Assembly: GCF_009557455.1 (NCBI RefSeq)
Contig: NZ_CP045651.1
Location: forward strand, 1,054,001-1,118,000
Direction of reading: 5' to 3'
From: Alistipes sp. dk3624
GTDB lineage: Bacteria; Bacteroidota; Bacteroidia; Bacteroidales; Rikenellaceae
Length of the DNA stretch: 64,000 bases
The translations under genes and the position numbers were made by a program. Under the pieces are notes generated by a model, which did not search any database, was not told the DNA's origin, and was given only the letters and a program-made list of their open reading frames with translations. Position 1 is the first letter of the stretch; each line of letters begins with the position of its first letter. This document shows positions 29,711-38,455 of the stretch, piece by piece.

Positions 29711-30292
29711 ATGAAAAAATGGTTGCTTTTTACGATGCTCGCCGCCGCGCTGACGGCCGCCGCGCAACAGCCCGACCGGCGCCAGCGCAGCGCCGCCGAA
29801 CGCCAGTTGCGCCAGCAGCGTTTCATGGAGCGACTGGATTCGATGGTGGCGTCCGGAGATTTCCAGTTTCTGCCGGTGAGCATGGAGTGGGGGCCGCGGG
29901 GCGGCTCGCAGATCATCAACGACTTTTATTATTACATCGGGATTTTCAAAAACCGTTTGCAGGTGCATATTCCGGTGGTGATCGGCAGGGCAATGACCTA
30001 TAATGCGGTCGTCAATTTCGACACCGACAAGATGACCGGCTTCCGGACGCAGCGCAACGACTCCGGATGGAAAGTGTCGTTCGCGGCTACGGATAATACC
30101 GGGACGGCCTATACGTTCGTCTTTACGATTTACGACCAGACCGGACAGGCCATATTGGATATGGTTTCGAACCGGAACCTGATGCAGTATTCGGGTACGA
30201 TCGTCGCGAACGACAAACTGCCGGAATCTACCGATCCCGCGCCGCCGATGAAAAGGGGGCCGGACGGGAAACTGGTTCCCGAAGATATTTGA
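29711..30292 (+). CDS. DUF4251 family exported protein, tandem paralogue
   Basis: 193 residues, signal peptide MKKWLLFTMLAAALTAAAQ. It shares the layout of its neighbour: FYYYIGIFKNRLQVHIPVVI in the middle and GTAYTFVFTIYDQTGQAIL near the end. An Arg/Gln-rich linker follows the signal peptide and an extra Pro-rich tail (PAPPMKRGPDGKLVPEDI) ends it. Tandem duplication and divergence are apparent. Confidence 0.8.
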   Translation: MKKWLLFTMLAAALTAAAQQPDRRQRSAAERQLRQQRFMERLDSMVASGDFQFLPVSMEWGPRGGSQIINDFYYYIGIFKNRLQVHIPVVIGRAMTYNAVVNFDTDKMTGFRTQRNDSGWKVSFAATDNTGTAYTFVFTIYDQTGQAILDMVSNRNLMQYSGTIVANDKLPESTDPAPPMKRGPDGKLVPEDI

Positions 30293-30334
30293 CCGGGGGC
30301 GTGCCGGAACGTACCGATGCGGACCGCCGATATA

Positions 30335-30372
30335 AAAACAGCGGAGGCTTATAAAAGCCTCCGCTGTTTTTT
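30335..30372. terminator. Terminator between convergent genes
   Basis: AAAACAGCGGAGGCTT (30335-30350) and AAGCCTCCGCTGTTTT (30355-30370) are exact reverse complements around ATAA, with T-runs usable on both strands. It ends the DUF4251 pair and probably also the leftward CoA-transferase gene. Confidence 0.85.
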
Positions 30373-30393
30373 GCGGATCGAAACGGGGAACGA

Positions 30394-31713
30394 TCAGATT
30401 TTCGTCGTAGCTTTGATGTAATGGTGGTGCGCTCCGTAGCGGTCGAAAGCCGCGCGGTCGAGCGCTTCGCGGTGATCCGGATGCGCGACGCTGATAATCA
30501 GCCGCGCACGCTCCTGCAGCGATTTCCCGTACAGGTTGACCGCGCCGTATTCGGTGACGAACCAATGCACGTGCGAGCGGGTGGTCACCACGCCGGCGCC
30601 GAGGGTCAGTTCCGGGGCGATCTTGCTGATTCCCTTGTTCGTTACCGAAGGCATCGCGAGGATCGCCTTACCCCCCTCCGAACGCGATGCGCCGTAAATG
30701 AAGTCGATCTGGCCGCCTACGCCGGAGTAGAATTTCGTGCCGAGCGAATCGGCGCAGATCTGGCCGGTCAGATCGACCTGCAGGGCCGAGTTGATCGCCG
30801 TCACCTTCGGATTCTTGGCGATGACGAACGGGTCGTTCGTATAGCCGACGTCCATCATGGCGACGCCCGGGTTGTTGTCTATAAAGTCGTATACTTTCTG
30901 CGAACCCATCAGGAACGTGGAGACCATCTTGCCTTTGTCGATGGCTTTGTTGCGTCCGTTGATCACGCCGCTTTCGACCAGCGGCAGCACGCCGTCGGCG
31001 AACATCTCGGTGTGGATACCGAGGTCTTTGTGCCCGGTCAGTTGGGCGAGCACGGCGTTCGGGATCGCGCCGATGCCCATTTGCAGGCAGGCGCCGTCCT
31101 CGATCAGCGCGGCGCAGTGCTTGCCGATCGCCGTTTCGGTCTCGTTCGGGGTCGAGAAGTGAGCCTCTTCGAGCGGCTTGTCGTCCTGTACGAACAGGTC
31201 GATGTCGTCAACGTGGATGAACGCGTCTCCGAACGAGCGCGGAACGTGTTTATTGATGACGGCGATCACCGTACGGGCGCACTCGACGGCGGCCAGCGTG
31301 GCGTCGACCGAAGTGCCCAGCGATACGTAGCCGTGCGCGTCCGGGGGCGATACCTGAATCATCGCCACGTCGCACGGCAACGTGCCGCTGCGGTACAGTT
31401 TCTGGGTTTCGCTGAGGAATACCGGGATGTAGTCGGCGTAGCCCGATTGGGTCACCTTGCGGACGTTGCCGCCTACGAAAAACGAGTCGAGCTGGAAAAT
31501 GCCTTCGAACTCCGGAGCCGCGTAGGGAGCGGGCCCTTCGGTGTGCAGATGGTGCACGTGCACGTGTTCGAATTCTTTGTTGCGTCCGCGGTCGCACATG
31601 GCGTTGATCAGGCACTGCGGCGCGCTGGCCACGCTGCTCAGGTGAATGTGATCGCCGGTTTTGATCACTTTCACCGCTTCGGCGGCCGGAATGAATTTGA
31701 TTTGTTTGGTCAT
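30394..31713 (-). CDS. Acetyl-CoA hydrolase/transferase family CoA-transferase
   Basis: 439 residues. GIHTEMFADGVLPLVESGV holds the catalytic Glu that forms the CoA-thioester intermediate. GVGGQIDFIYGASRSEGGKA and WFVTEYGAVNLYGKSLQERA are C-terminal family signatures, similar to butyryl-CoA:acetate and 4-hydroxybutyrate CoA-transferases. It moves CoA between short-chain acids in the cytoplasm; the exact acids cannot be read from the sequence. Monocistronic. Confidence 0.88.
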   Translation of the reverse strand: MTKQIKFIPAAEAVKVIKTGDHIHLSSVASAPQCLINAMCDRGRNKEFEHVHVHHLHTEGPAPYAAPEFEGIFQLDSFFVGGNVRKVTQSGYADYIPVFLSETQKLYRSGTLPCDVAMIQVSPPDAHGYVSLGTSVDATLAAVECARTVIAVINKHVPRSFGDAFIHVDDIDLFVQDDKPLEEAHFSTPNETETAIGKHCAALIEDGACLQMGIGAIPNAVLAQLTGHKDLGIHTEMFADGVLPLVESGVINGRNKAIDKGKMVSTFLMGSQKVYDFIDNNPGVAMMDVGYTNDPFVIAKNPKVTAINSALQVDLTGQICADSLGTKFYSGVGGQIDFIYGASRSEGGKAILAMPSVTNKGISKIAPELTLGAGVVTTRSHVHWFVTEYGAVNLYGKSLQERARLIISVAHPDHREALDRAAFDRYGAHHHYIKATTKI

Positions 31714-31814
31714 TATAAATTATCGTAGTTAGTTAGACTCGGGACTTTTGAATAAAACGGTGCAAATTTAAGCATTAATTAATGGATAAAAAAGGCCTTT
31801 TGAGGATTTTTGAT

Positions 31815-31822
31815 TTACTTTG
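31815..31822 (+). promoter_or_regulatory. Promoter -7-like box of the GT22 gene
   Basis: TTACTTTG is one mismatch from TAnnTTTG. If it is used, transcription starts after an upstream in-frame ATG at 31810, which supports the start at 31864. Confidence 0.45.
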
Positions 31823-31863
31823 CAACCTTTATGGTACGGCGCATTTGCTTATTTTCAGAGGAT

Positions 31864-33396
31864 ATGGCTTCTTTTTTCCGGGGAATCACACCGAAATACA
31901 TCATTCTGACGGGGTGTCTGTTTACGCTTCTGTTCGCGTTTTTCAGCAACGAGGTCTATCATCCGGACGAGCATTTCCAGATTCTCGAATACGCGCACAT
32001 GAAGCTTTTCGGAACGCCCGTTCCGGCCGAACTGCCGTGGGAATACGTCCTGATGATGCGCCCCGGACTGCAACCGATGATCGCCTACGGACTCGGATGG
32101 CTGTTGGATGCCGGAGGAATCTATTCTCCGTACCTGTTGTTCTCGCTGCTGCACGTATTGAGCGGGGCGCTGTCCATCGTGTCCGTACTCGCATTTTACC
32201 GCGCCGTTCGCGGGACGCTGTCCGGACCGAGCGAGGAGAAGTGGCTGTTGTTGCTGAGTTTTTTCCTGTGGTTCATGGTGTATCTCCATGTGCGGTTCAG
32301 TTCCGAAACGTTCTCGGGGAATCTGCTGTTGTTGCTGGTCTCGGTCTATTTGTCATACGGGCAGCGGGAGCGGAAGCGCCCTTTCGTGTGGGGCGCAGGG
32401 ATGGGATTGTTGGCGGGCGCGGCCTTTATTTCGCGCTACCAAGTGGGATTCGCGTTGTTCGGATTCGGGCTCTGGCTGCTGGTGTTCGCCCGGCGCTGGC
32501 GACTGCTCGCCGGCCTGGCTTTGGGAGGAGCCGCGATGCTGGGCGTCGGCGTGCTGGTCGATTACTGGCTGTACGGGACCTGGACCTGCTCGCCGGTCAA
32601 TTACGTGAGGGAAAATATCCTGAATTCCCACATCGATAAGTTCGGCATCAAACCGTGGTATTTCTACCTGAGCGATACGGTCAGCAAGGGATTCGTCGTT
32701 TACGGCCTGGCGATTCTTGCGGCGACGTGCTGGTTTTTCGTTCGGAATCCCAAACACGTCATCACCTGGACGATGGTGCCTTTCCTGCTGGCGCACCAGT
32801 TGGTCGGCCACAAGGAGCTCCGCTTTTTGTTCCCCGTGCTGCCGTTTATTCCCTTTTTCGCCGTTTTGCTGGCGCGCGACCTGCCGCAGCGGTTGCTGCG
32901 AAACCGGATCGTCCGGTTGGTCGGCGTGCTCGCCGTCGTTCTGAACTTCGCGCTGATCGTTTATAATGTCATTCCGATCAAAAATACGGATATCTTTTTC
33001 TACCGGATGATGGACGACTACTGCCGCGGCAAAGAGCGGGTGTGCGTGCTGAACGTGAAGGACGAACCCACTTATTACAGCTACGGCGAATTCATGATCG
33101 GCCCCCGCGTGGTCACTGCCCGTTTTTACATGCCGCGCAATATGGAGCTTCGCTTGGCCGGTTCCATATCGGAACTGGAACGCGAGGCCCGGCGATTGCG
33201 CAGAACCTGCCCCGACGTGTTTATCTTGTCCGGCGACGAGCGCCTGCCCGAGCACACTGCGCTGCCGGTGGAGAAAGTCGCCTGGAATCCTTATCCGAAG
33301 TGGATTATCCGCTATTTCAATTTCAACGACTGGGTCAGCCTTAGTATCCGGCGTAAAAACCTCTACAAAGTCGGCGCGTCGGCCGGCGAAAAATAA
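31864..33396 (+). CDS. GT22-family (Alg9/PIG-B-like) mannosyltransferase
   Basis: 510 residues from ATG 31864. About ten membrane segments. FSNEVYHPDEHFQILEYAHM is the first-loop acidic motif of GT-C enzymes (catalytic Asp/Glu). The later HKELRFLFPVLPFIPFF is the HKExRF signature of family GT22, best known from eukaryotic ER mannosyltransferases that use dolichol-phosphate mannose. In this organism a lipid-linked mannose donor and a lipid or glycoprotein acceptor are inferred. The soluble C-terminal 130 residues are unlike the family core. Confidence 0.85.
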   Translation: MASFFRGITPKYIILTGCLFTLLFAFFSNEVYHPDEHFQILEYAHMKLFGTPVPAELPWEYVLMMRPGLQPMIAYGLGWLLDAGGIYSPYLLFSLLHVLSGALSIVSVLAFYRAVRGTLSGPSEEKWLLLLSFFLWFMVYLHVRFSSETFSGNLLLLLVSVYLSYGQRERKRPFVWGAGMGLLAGAAFISRYQVGFALFGFGLWLLVFARRWRLLAGLALGGAAMLGVGVLVDYWLYGTWTCSPVNYVRENILNSHIDKFGIKPWYFYLSDTVSKGFVVYGLAILAATCWFFVRNPKHVITWTMVPFLLAHQLVGHKELRFLFPVLPFIPFFAVLLARDLPQRLLRNRIVRLVGVLAVVLNFALIVYNVIPIKNTDIFFYRMMDDYCRGKERVCVLNVKDEPTYYSYGEFMIGPRVVTARFYMPRNMELRLAGSISELEREARRLRRTCPDVFILSGDERLPEHTALPVEKVAWNPYPKWIIRYFNFNDWVSLSIRRKNLYKVGASAGEK

Positions 33397-33510
33397 TCTT
33401 TTTTTACATAAGGGGGGCGTTTTGCCGCGGGCGGAGGCGTTCGCGTGGCGGACCGACCGTATTTGAGCTGGTTGCGTGGCGTCGTGCGGTATGAAAATGG
33501 AACCGGCTGC

Positions 33511-33596
33511 AAAAAAATAAAGAAAAGACAGCAGGGAGAATGATCTCCTCTACCGCTTTTCTCTCCTACTAACCTAAAACTACTAACCTAAAACTT
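33511..33596 (-). ncRNA. Candidate small RNA, copy 1
   Basis: Read on the minus strand, a start near 33596 gives an RNA of about 86 nt. Its 5' part has a 14-nt sequence, GTTTTAGGTTAGTA, repeated twice in tandem (33594-33581 and 33580-33567). The 3' part is a terminator: outer stem AGAAAAG/CTTTTCT (33556-33562 with 33521-33527), inner stem GGAGA/TCTCC, then a T-run at 33517-33511. A full promoter precedes it. Target and function are unknown. Confidence 0.6.
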
Positions 33597-33601
33597 CACT
33601 G

Positions 33602-33634
33602 CAAAGATAAAGATAAATCGGCCGCTTTTCCAAA
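33602..33634 (-). promoter_or_regulatory. Promoter of small RNA copy 1
   Basis: On the minus strand TTTG (33634-33631) and TATCTTTG (33609-33602) are 21 bp apart, an excellent Bacteroidetes promoter pointing at the RNA. Confidence 0.65.
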
Positions 33635-33763
33635 TTTTTATTAAATTTTTTTAATAATATTTGCATTTCGCTTTTCTTCTGTTGTGTTAATATCCATTTT
33701 ATCAGTTGTTTAATGTTCGGTTTCCGATTCCGTTTTTTTCGGCCGGAACGGTTTGTAACGGGT

Positions 33764-33857
33764 ATAAAAAAAGAAAAACAGCCGGCGGAATGGATCCGTC
33801 TACCGTTTTTCTTCCCTACTAACCTAAAAACTACTTATCTAAATGAACCTAAAACTT
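33764..33857 (-). ncRNA. Candidate small RNA, copy 2
   Basis: It has the same layout as copy 1 and lies about 250 bp away. On the minus strand the GTTTTAGGTT motif appears once in short form (33855-33845), then TTTTTAGGTTAGTA (33830-33817), then a terminator with outer stem AAGAAAAAC/GTTTTTCTT (33805-33813 with 33771-33779) and inner stem CGGA/TCCG, ending in seven T (33772-33766). Stem sequences differ from copy 1 yet still pair, which supports a conserved structure. Confidence 0.6.
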
Positions 33858-33862
33858 GAATG

Positions 33863-33870
33863 CAAATATA
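33863..33870 (-). promoter_or_regulatory. Promoter -7 box of small RNA copy 2
   Basis: TATATTTG on the minus strand matches TAnnTTTG at the same distance from the RNA as in copy 1. No clear -33 element. Confidence 0.5.
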
Positions 33871-34146
33871 ACGGTTATTTCATTTTCTTAAATAATTTTA
33901 AGATCCTTTCGATGTAGCATTTTGATTTAATGTTGTGAATATTTGATAACACATTGATTATTAATGTCTTGTCGTTTGTTTTCCCGATTGAAAACGGAGG
34001 CGGAATAACCGTTTGAAAATGACGTGTTTATTTTGCAAGGCGGTATTTTGCCGTTTCGGTCGCCGCGAAACGGACGGCTCGGTCCGTATTCCGTTTCGCG
34101 GCGAATGCGTCGGTTTCTCGGCGTGCGGGAATTCGGAAAACATCGC

Positions 34147-34154
34147 TACCTTTG
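34147..34154 (+). promoter_or_regulatory. Promoter -7 box of the MFS gene
   Basis: TACCTTTG matches TAnnTTTG and lies 23 bp before the ATG at 34178. It rules out the far upstream in-frame ATG at 34013 as the start. Confidence 0.65.
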
Positions 34155-34177
34155 CGCAGTTTCAAATCCATCGATCT

Positions 34178-35374
34178 ATGAATAGAGACCGCCTCGTCAC
34201 GCCGAGTTACTGCTGCATCCTGCTGGCTAATTTCCTGCTGTTTTTCGGCTTTTACCTGCTGATGCCGGTGATGCCGTTCTACCTGACCGAAGTGTTCGGG
34301 GCCGGGCGCGCTACGGTGGGCGTTGCGCTCTCCTGTTATGTGATCGCTGCGCTTTCGATCCGGCCGTTCTCGGGTTATTTGCTCGATACGTTTGCCCGCA
34401 AACCGCTTTATCTACTGGCCTATTTTGTGTTTACCGCTATTTTCGCGGGCTACCTGGTAGCCGGAACCCTGACGCTGTTCATGATTTTCCGCGTGGTGCA
34501 CGGCTTTGCGTTCGGGGCGGTTACGGTGTCCGGGAATACCGTGGTAATCGATATCATGCCCTCGTCGCGCCGCGGCGAGGGGATCGGCTATTACGGTCTG
34601 GCCAACAACATCGCGATGTCGGTGGGGCCGATGGTCGGGTTGTTCATGCACGAGTCCTGCTCGTTCGAGACGATTTTCCTCTGTTCGCTCGCATCCTGCG
34701 CGTTGGGATTCGCGATGGCTTGCCTGGTGCGGACTCCGGCCAAAGAACCGGTCAAACGCGAACCGGTTTCGCTCGACCGGTTTATCCTGCTCAAAGGGCT
34801 ACCGGCCGGTCTGGATTTGCTGTTGCTTTCGATCCCCTACGGAATGACCACGACGTACGTGGCGATGTATGCCGCGGAGATCGGGATTACGTCGAAAGTC
34901 GGGATCTTCTTTACGCTGATGGCCGTGGGGATGGCGATTTCGAGGATCTTTTCGGGACGCCAGGTCGATAAAGGGCGCGTGACGCAGGTGATCGCTTTGG
35001 GAATGTATCTGGTTTGCGTCTGCTTCTTCGTGCTCTCCTCCTGCGCTGCGATCGCGGTGTGGAATCCCGTGTTGTGCAAATACCTGTTTTTCGCTGTGGC
35101 GCTGTTTCTCGGCGTCGGTTTCGGGACGATGTTTCCGGCGTTCAATACGCTGTTCGTCAACCTGGCGCCGAACGGCCAGCGCGGAACCGCTACTTCGACT
35201 TACCTGACGTCGTGGGACGTCGGTATCGGCGCCGGACTGTTGCTGGGCGGGTATATCGCTCAGATCGGGTCGTTCGACAAAGCCTATCTGTTCGGCGCCT
35301 GCCTGACCGTCGTCTCGGCGCTCTATTTCAAACTGCGGGTGGCCCCGCATTTCGAGAAAAACAAACTGCGCTGA
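34178..35374 (+). CDS. MFS transporter
   Basis: 398 residues with about 12 membrane segments. The loop between helices 2 and 3 carries a motif-A-like GYLLDTFARKPLYLL. AFGAVTVSGNTVVIDIMPSS and the second-half GRQVDKGRVTQVIALGMYL fit the DHA1-type drug or metabolite exporters. The substrate cannot be inferred. Start at 34178 is set by the promoter box. Confidence 0.85.
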   Translation: MNRDRLVTPSYCCILLANFLLFFGFYLLMPVMPFYLTEVFGAGRATVGVALSCYVIAALSIRPFSGYLLDTFARKPLYLLAYFVFTAIFAGYLVAGTLTLFMIFRVVHGFAFGAVTVSGNTVVIDIMPSSRRGEGIGYYGLANNIAMSVGPMVGLFMHESCSFETIFLCSLASCALGFAMACLVRTPAKEPVKREPVSLDRFILLKGLPAGLDLLLLSIPYGMTTTYVAMYAAEIGITSKVGIFFTLMAVGMAISRIFSGRQVDKGRVTQVIALGMYLVCVCFFVLSSCAAIAVWNPVLCKYLFFAVALFLGVGFGTMFPAFNTLFVNLAPNGQRGTATSTYLTSWDVGIGAGLLLGGYIAQIGSFDKAYLFGACLTVVSALYFKLRVAPHFEKNKLR

Positions 35375-35430
35375 ACGGGGAAGGTTCCCATCCGACGCAG
35401 TCCGGAACAAACGGTTGTGTCCGTCGGGGG

Positions 35431-35670
35431 TTAAAAAAAGAAATTGTTGGTTCCGACGGCTTCCTTCAGATAGACCTGCGTACTACCGCCTTCGTGTTCG
35501 AATTCGATCTTATCCTCGCGGGCCAGCCAGCCCAGCGCGGCGTTCAGATCGCGGTCGCGGAGCCGCAGTTTGTCGCGCAGTTCGTCGTAATTCCATTTCC
35601 TTCCGTCGCACAACAGGCCCCACACCATTCCGGCGTGCGTCCCAATGTTTTTTTTGCTCATTTCAGCCAT
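35431..35670 (-). CDS. Winged helix-turn-helix protein (DUF2582-like)
   Basis: 79 residues. IGTHAGMVWGLLCDGRKWNY and the following LNAALGWLAREDKIEFEHEG match the small winged-helix proteins (DUF2582) common in Bacteroidetes. DNA binding is likely but targets are unknown. The gene converges on the MFS gene (56-bp gap). Confidence 0.75.
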   Translation of the reverse strand: MAEMSKKNIGTHAGMVWGLLCDGRKWNYDELRDKLRLRDRDLNAALGWLAREDKIEFEHEGGSTQVYLKEAVGTNNFFF

Positions 35671-35883
35671 TTGGCAACAAGATTAGTTGTGAATACATCC
35701 TATCTTTTCTACAAAAATCGGCAAAAATGGCGTGATATAGTGTCCTGATTCGCAGGATTGATGTCCTAAATGTCCGACGTGGAGCCAAGATACGGCATTT
35801 TCCTTTCGGGACGGTTTTCGGGGGAGCGGCGCTCCGTTCCGCGGAAAATGTTAACTTCGCCCGTAATAAAATAACCTGAAGAT

Positions 35884-36897
35884 ATGTCGGAAGATATGGA
35901 ATCGCTCCTCCGCGGGCATCGCCGTTATTTCGCCGAGGGTCGTACGCGCGACGTCCGGTTCCGGGCGGAGGCGCTGCTGAAACGACTGATCGGCGAGGTT
36001 TTTCCGCCCGGTTACGTGTCGTTTCTGGAGGGAGGGCCCGAGGTCGTCGAAGAGGTGCTGAAACAGCGTTTCGATTCTATTTTTTTTACGGGCGGATCGG
36101 CGTTCGGACAGACGGTGATGCGGGCCGCGGCCGAACATCTGACGCCGCTGACGCTGGAGCTTGGCGGAAAAAGCCCTTGCATCGTCGGACGGGATGCGGA
36201 TATCCCGCTGGCCGCCCGACGGATCGTTTGGGGAAAATTGCTGAATGCCGGACAGACCTGCGTGGCTCCCGATTACCTGTTCGTACACGCCGACCGTAAG
36301 CGACAATTGTGCGTCGAGATGGAGCGGGCCGTCCGTCGTTTTTTCGGCGACGATCCGCGCCTCAGCGACGATTATCCGCGGATCGTTTCGGTGCAGGCTG
36401 CCGAACGGCTGCAGCGGATGATGCATGGTTCGGGAAAGATCCTTTTCGGCGGAACTTGCGATCCGCAGCAGCGTTACGTGGCCCCGACACTGATCGACGA
36501 GCCGGACGACGACAGTCCGGTCATGCGACAGGAGATTTTCGGGCCGCTGCTGCCGGTCAAAGGGTTTCACGATATCGAAACGGTGATCCGCTACGTGAAC
36601 GAGCGCGACAAACCGCTGGCGCTCTATTATTTCGGCGGACGTCGGGAAGCCGACCGGGTGCTGCGCTCCACTTCGTCGGGCGGGGCCTGCGTCAACGATA
36701 CGGTCGTGCAACTGGCCAACGGCCGGCTGCCGTTCGGCGGTGTCGGGCGCAGCGGCATAGGAAAGTATCACGGACGGTTCTCGTTCGAACTGTTCAGCAA
36801 CCTGCGGGCCGTCGTGCGTTCGCCCCGGTGGATCGATATTCCGTTGCGGTACGCTCCGTACCGCAGTATCCGGTTGTTTAAAAAGTTTTTAAAATAG
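35884..36897 (+). pseudogene. Aldehyde dehydrogenase (ALDH3-like) with in-frame internal deletion
   Basis: 337 residues where the family has about 455. The N-terminus runs to about residue 33 (RAEALLKR) and then joins LIGEVFPPGYVSFLEGGPEV. In intact relatives these are separated by roughly 120 residues, which include the oxyanion Asn motif (PWNYP) and much of the NAD-binding fold. Downstream the catalytic Glu (LELGGKSP) and Cys (AGQTC) remain, as does GGVGRSGIGKYHGRFSFELF. The frame is open throughout, but the product is probably inactive as a dehydrogenase. It could still be expressed. Confidence 0.75.
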
Positions 36898-37041
36898 AGT
36901 GAGGCGGAGTGTTTCCGGGGGAACGGCTTGGAAAACGACGGAACCGGTTGTTTGCCGATCCGTTTGCAGGGGACGCTGCCGTCGGACGGATAATTGCGGC
37001 GGTGTTTGGCGCGGATTGTCTGTTTTTTAAAAATTATATCG

Positions 37042-37049
37042 TATTTTTG
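37042..37049 (+). promoter_or_regulatory. Promoter -7 box of ffh-folD
   Basis: TATTTTTG matches TAnnTTTG, 60 bp before ffh. TTG at 37016-37018 is a possible -33 element with a slightly long spacer. Confidence 0.55.
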
Positions 37050-37108
37050 TAGGCTGGAGGCGGAAGCCCGTTTCCGACTTGTGCTGAATCTGAAAAAATC
37101 TTCGAAAT

Positions 37109-38437
37109 ATGTTTGAAAATCTTACCGATAAACTCGAACGGTCGTTTAAGATCCTGAAAGGAGAGGGACGCATCACCGAAATCAACGTCGCCGAGAGCCT
37201 GAAAGAGATCCGGCGCGCGCTGATCGACGCCGACGTCAACTATAAAGTGGCTAAGACGTTCACCGACGAAGTGAAAGCCAAGGCGCTGGGACAGAATGTA
37301 CTGACGGCGGTCAAGCCCGGACAGATGATGACGAAGATCGTCCGCGACGAATTGGCCGAACTGATGGGCGGGACGATGAGCGATATCCACCTGGAAGGTT
37401 CGCCGGCTGTGGTGCTGATCGCCGGGTTGCAGGGGTCGGGTAAGACGACCTTTTCCGGCAAGTTGGCCAACCTGATCAAGAGCAAGAAAGGCCGCCAGGT
37501 ACTGCTGGTGGCGGGCGACGTTTACCGTCCGGCCGCCATCGACCAGTTGAAGATACTAGGGGATCAGGTCGGCGTGGAGGTTTATACCGAAGAGGGTAGC
37601 AAGAATCCGGTGCAGATCGCCGAAAATGCCGTTAAATACGCGCGGGCCAATCACATCAATACGGTAATCGTCGATACGGCGGGGCGTCTGGCGGTCGACG
37701 AGCAGATGATGCAGGAGATCGCTGCGATCAAAAAGGCCGTTTCGCCGAGCGAAATCCTGTTCGTAGTCGATGCGATGACCGGTCAGGATGCGGTGAATAC
37801 CGCCAGGGAGTTCAATGACCGGCTCGATTTCGACGGCGTAGTGCTTACTAAACTCGACGGCGATACCCGCGGCGGCGCGGCGATTTCGATCCGTGCGGTG
37901 GTCAACAAACCGCTGAAATTCATCAGTTCGGGCGAAAAGATGGACGCGTTGCAGGTGTTTCATCCGGAACGTATGGCCGACCGTATTCTCGGCATGGGCG
38001 ACATCGTGTCGCTGGTCGAACGGGCACAGGAGCAGTACGACGAGGAGGAAGCCCGCAGGCTGAAGAAAAAGCTGGTCAAGGATCAGTTCAATTTCAACGA
38101 CTTCCTGACGCAGATCACGCAGATCAAGAAGATGGGCAACCTGAAGGATCTGGCGTCGATGATTCCCGGCGTCGGCAAGGCGCTGAAAAACGTCGAGATC
38201 AACGACGACGTGTTCAAGCAGACCGAGGCGATTATTCATTCGATGACGCCGAAGGAGCGCGAGAATCCCGCGTTGATCAACGGCAGTCGCAAGCAGCGGA
38301 TCGCGGCGGGCAGCGGGACGACCGTGCAGGAGGTGAACCGCCTGCTCAAACAGTTCGACGATACGCGCAAAATGATGAAGACCGTAGCCGGCGGTATGCC
38401 GCAAATGGCCAAGATGGCCGGACGGATGAAACGATAA
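37109..38437 (+). CDS. ffh: Signal recognition particle protein Ffh
   Basis: 442 residues, normal length. The N domain is followed by the GTPase G domain: GLQGSGKTTFSGKLANL (G1), DTAGRLAVDEQMM (G3) and TKLDGDTRGG (G4). The Met-rich M domain ends in MMKTVAGGMPQMAKMAGRMK and binds signal peptides and 4.5S RNA. It delivers nascent membrane proteins to FtsY. folD follows 18 bp later. Confidence 0.97.
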   Translation: MFENLTDKLERSFKILKGEGRITEINVAESLKEIRRALIDADVNYKVAKTFTDEVKAKALGQNVLTAVKPGQMMTKIVRDELAELMGGTMSDIHLEGSPAVVLIAGLQGSGKTTFSGKLANLIKSKKGRQVLLVAGDVYRPAAIDQLKILGDQVGVEVYTEEGSKNPVQIAENAVKYARANHINTVIVDTAGRLAVDEQMMQEIAAIKKAVSPSEILFVVDAMTGQDAVNTAREFNDRLDFDGVVLTKLDGDTRGGAAISIRAVVNKPLKFISSGEKMDALQVFHPERMADRILGMGDIVSLVERAQEQYDEEEARRLKKKLVKDQFNFNDFLTQITQIKKMGNLKDLASMIPGVGKALKNVEINDDVFKQTEAIIHSMTPKERENPALINGSRKQRIAAGSGTTVQEVNRLLKQFDDTRKMMKTVAGGMPQMAKMAGRMKR

Positions 38438-38455
38438 CGACTAAACACGTATACG

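Larger units (their letters stand above)
33397..34012. other. AT-rich intergenic region with two related RNA-like units
   Basis: 616 bp between two plus-strand genes, markedly poorer in GC than both. It contains two homologous units of about 90 bp on the minus strand, each with its own -7 box and terminator hairpin. No protein-coding frame is supportable. Confidence 0.7.

Noticed and set aside
30421-31728. Long plus-strand open frame opposite the CoA-transferase
   Set aside because: Shadow frame; the minus-strand product is a complete CoA-transferase.
33397-34012. The repeated units as a CRISPR-like or MITE array
   Set aside because: Only two copies, about 250 bp apart, each with its own promoter and terminator and no terminal inverted repeats, which fits RNA genes better.
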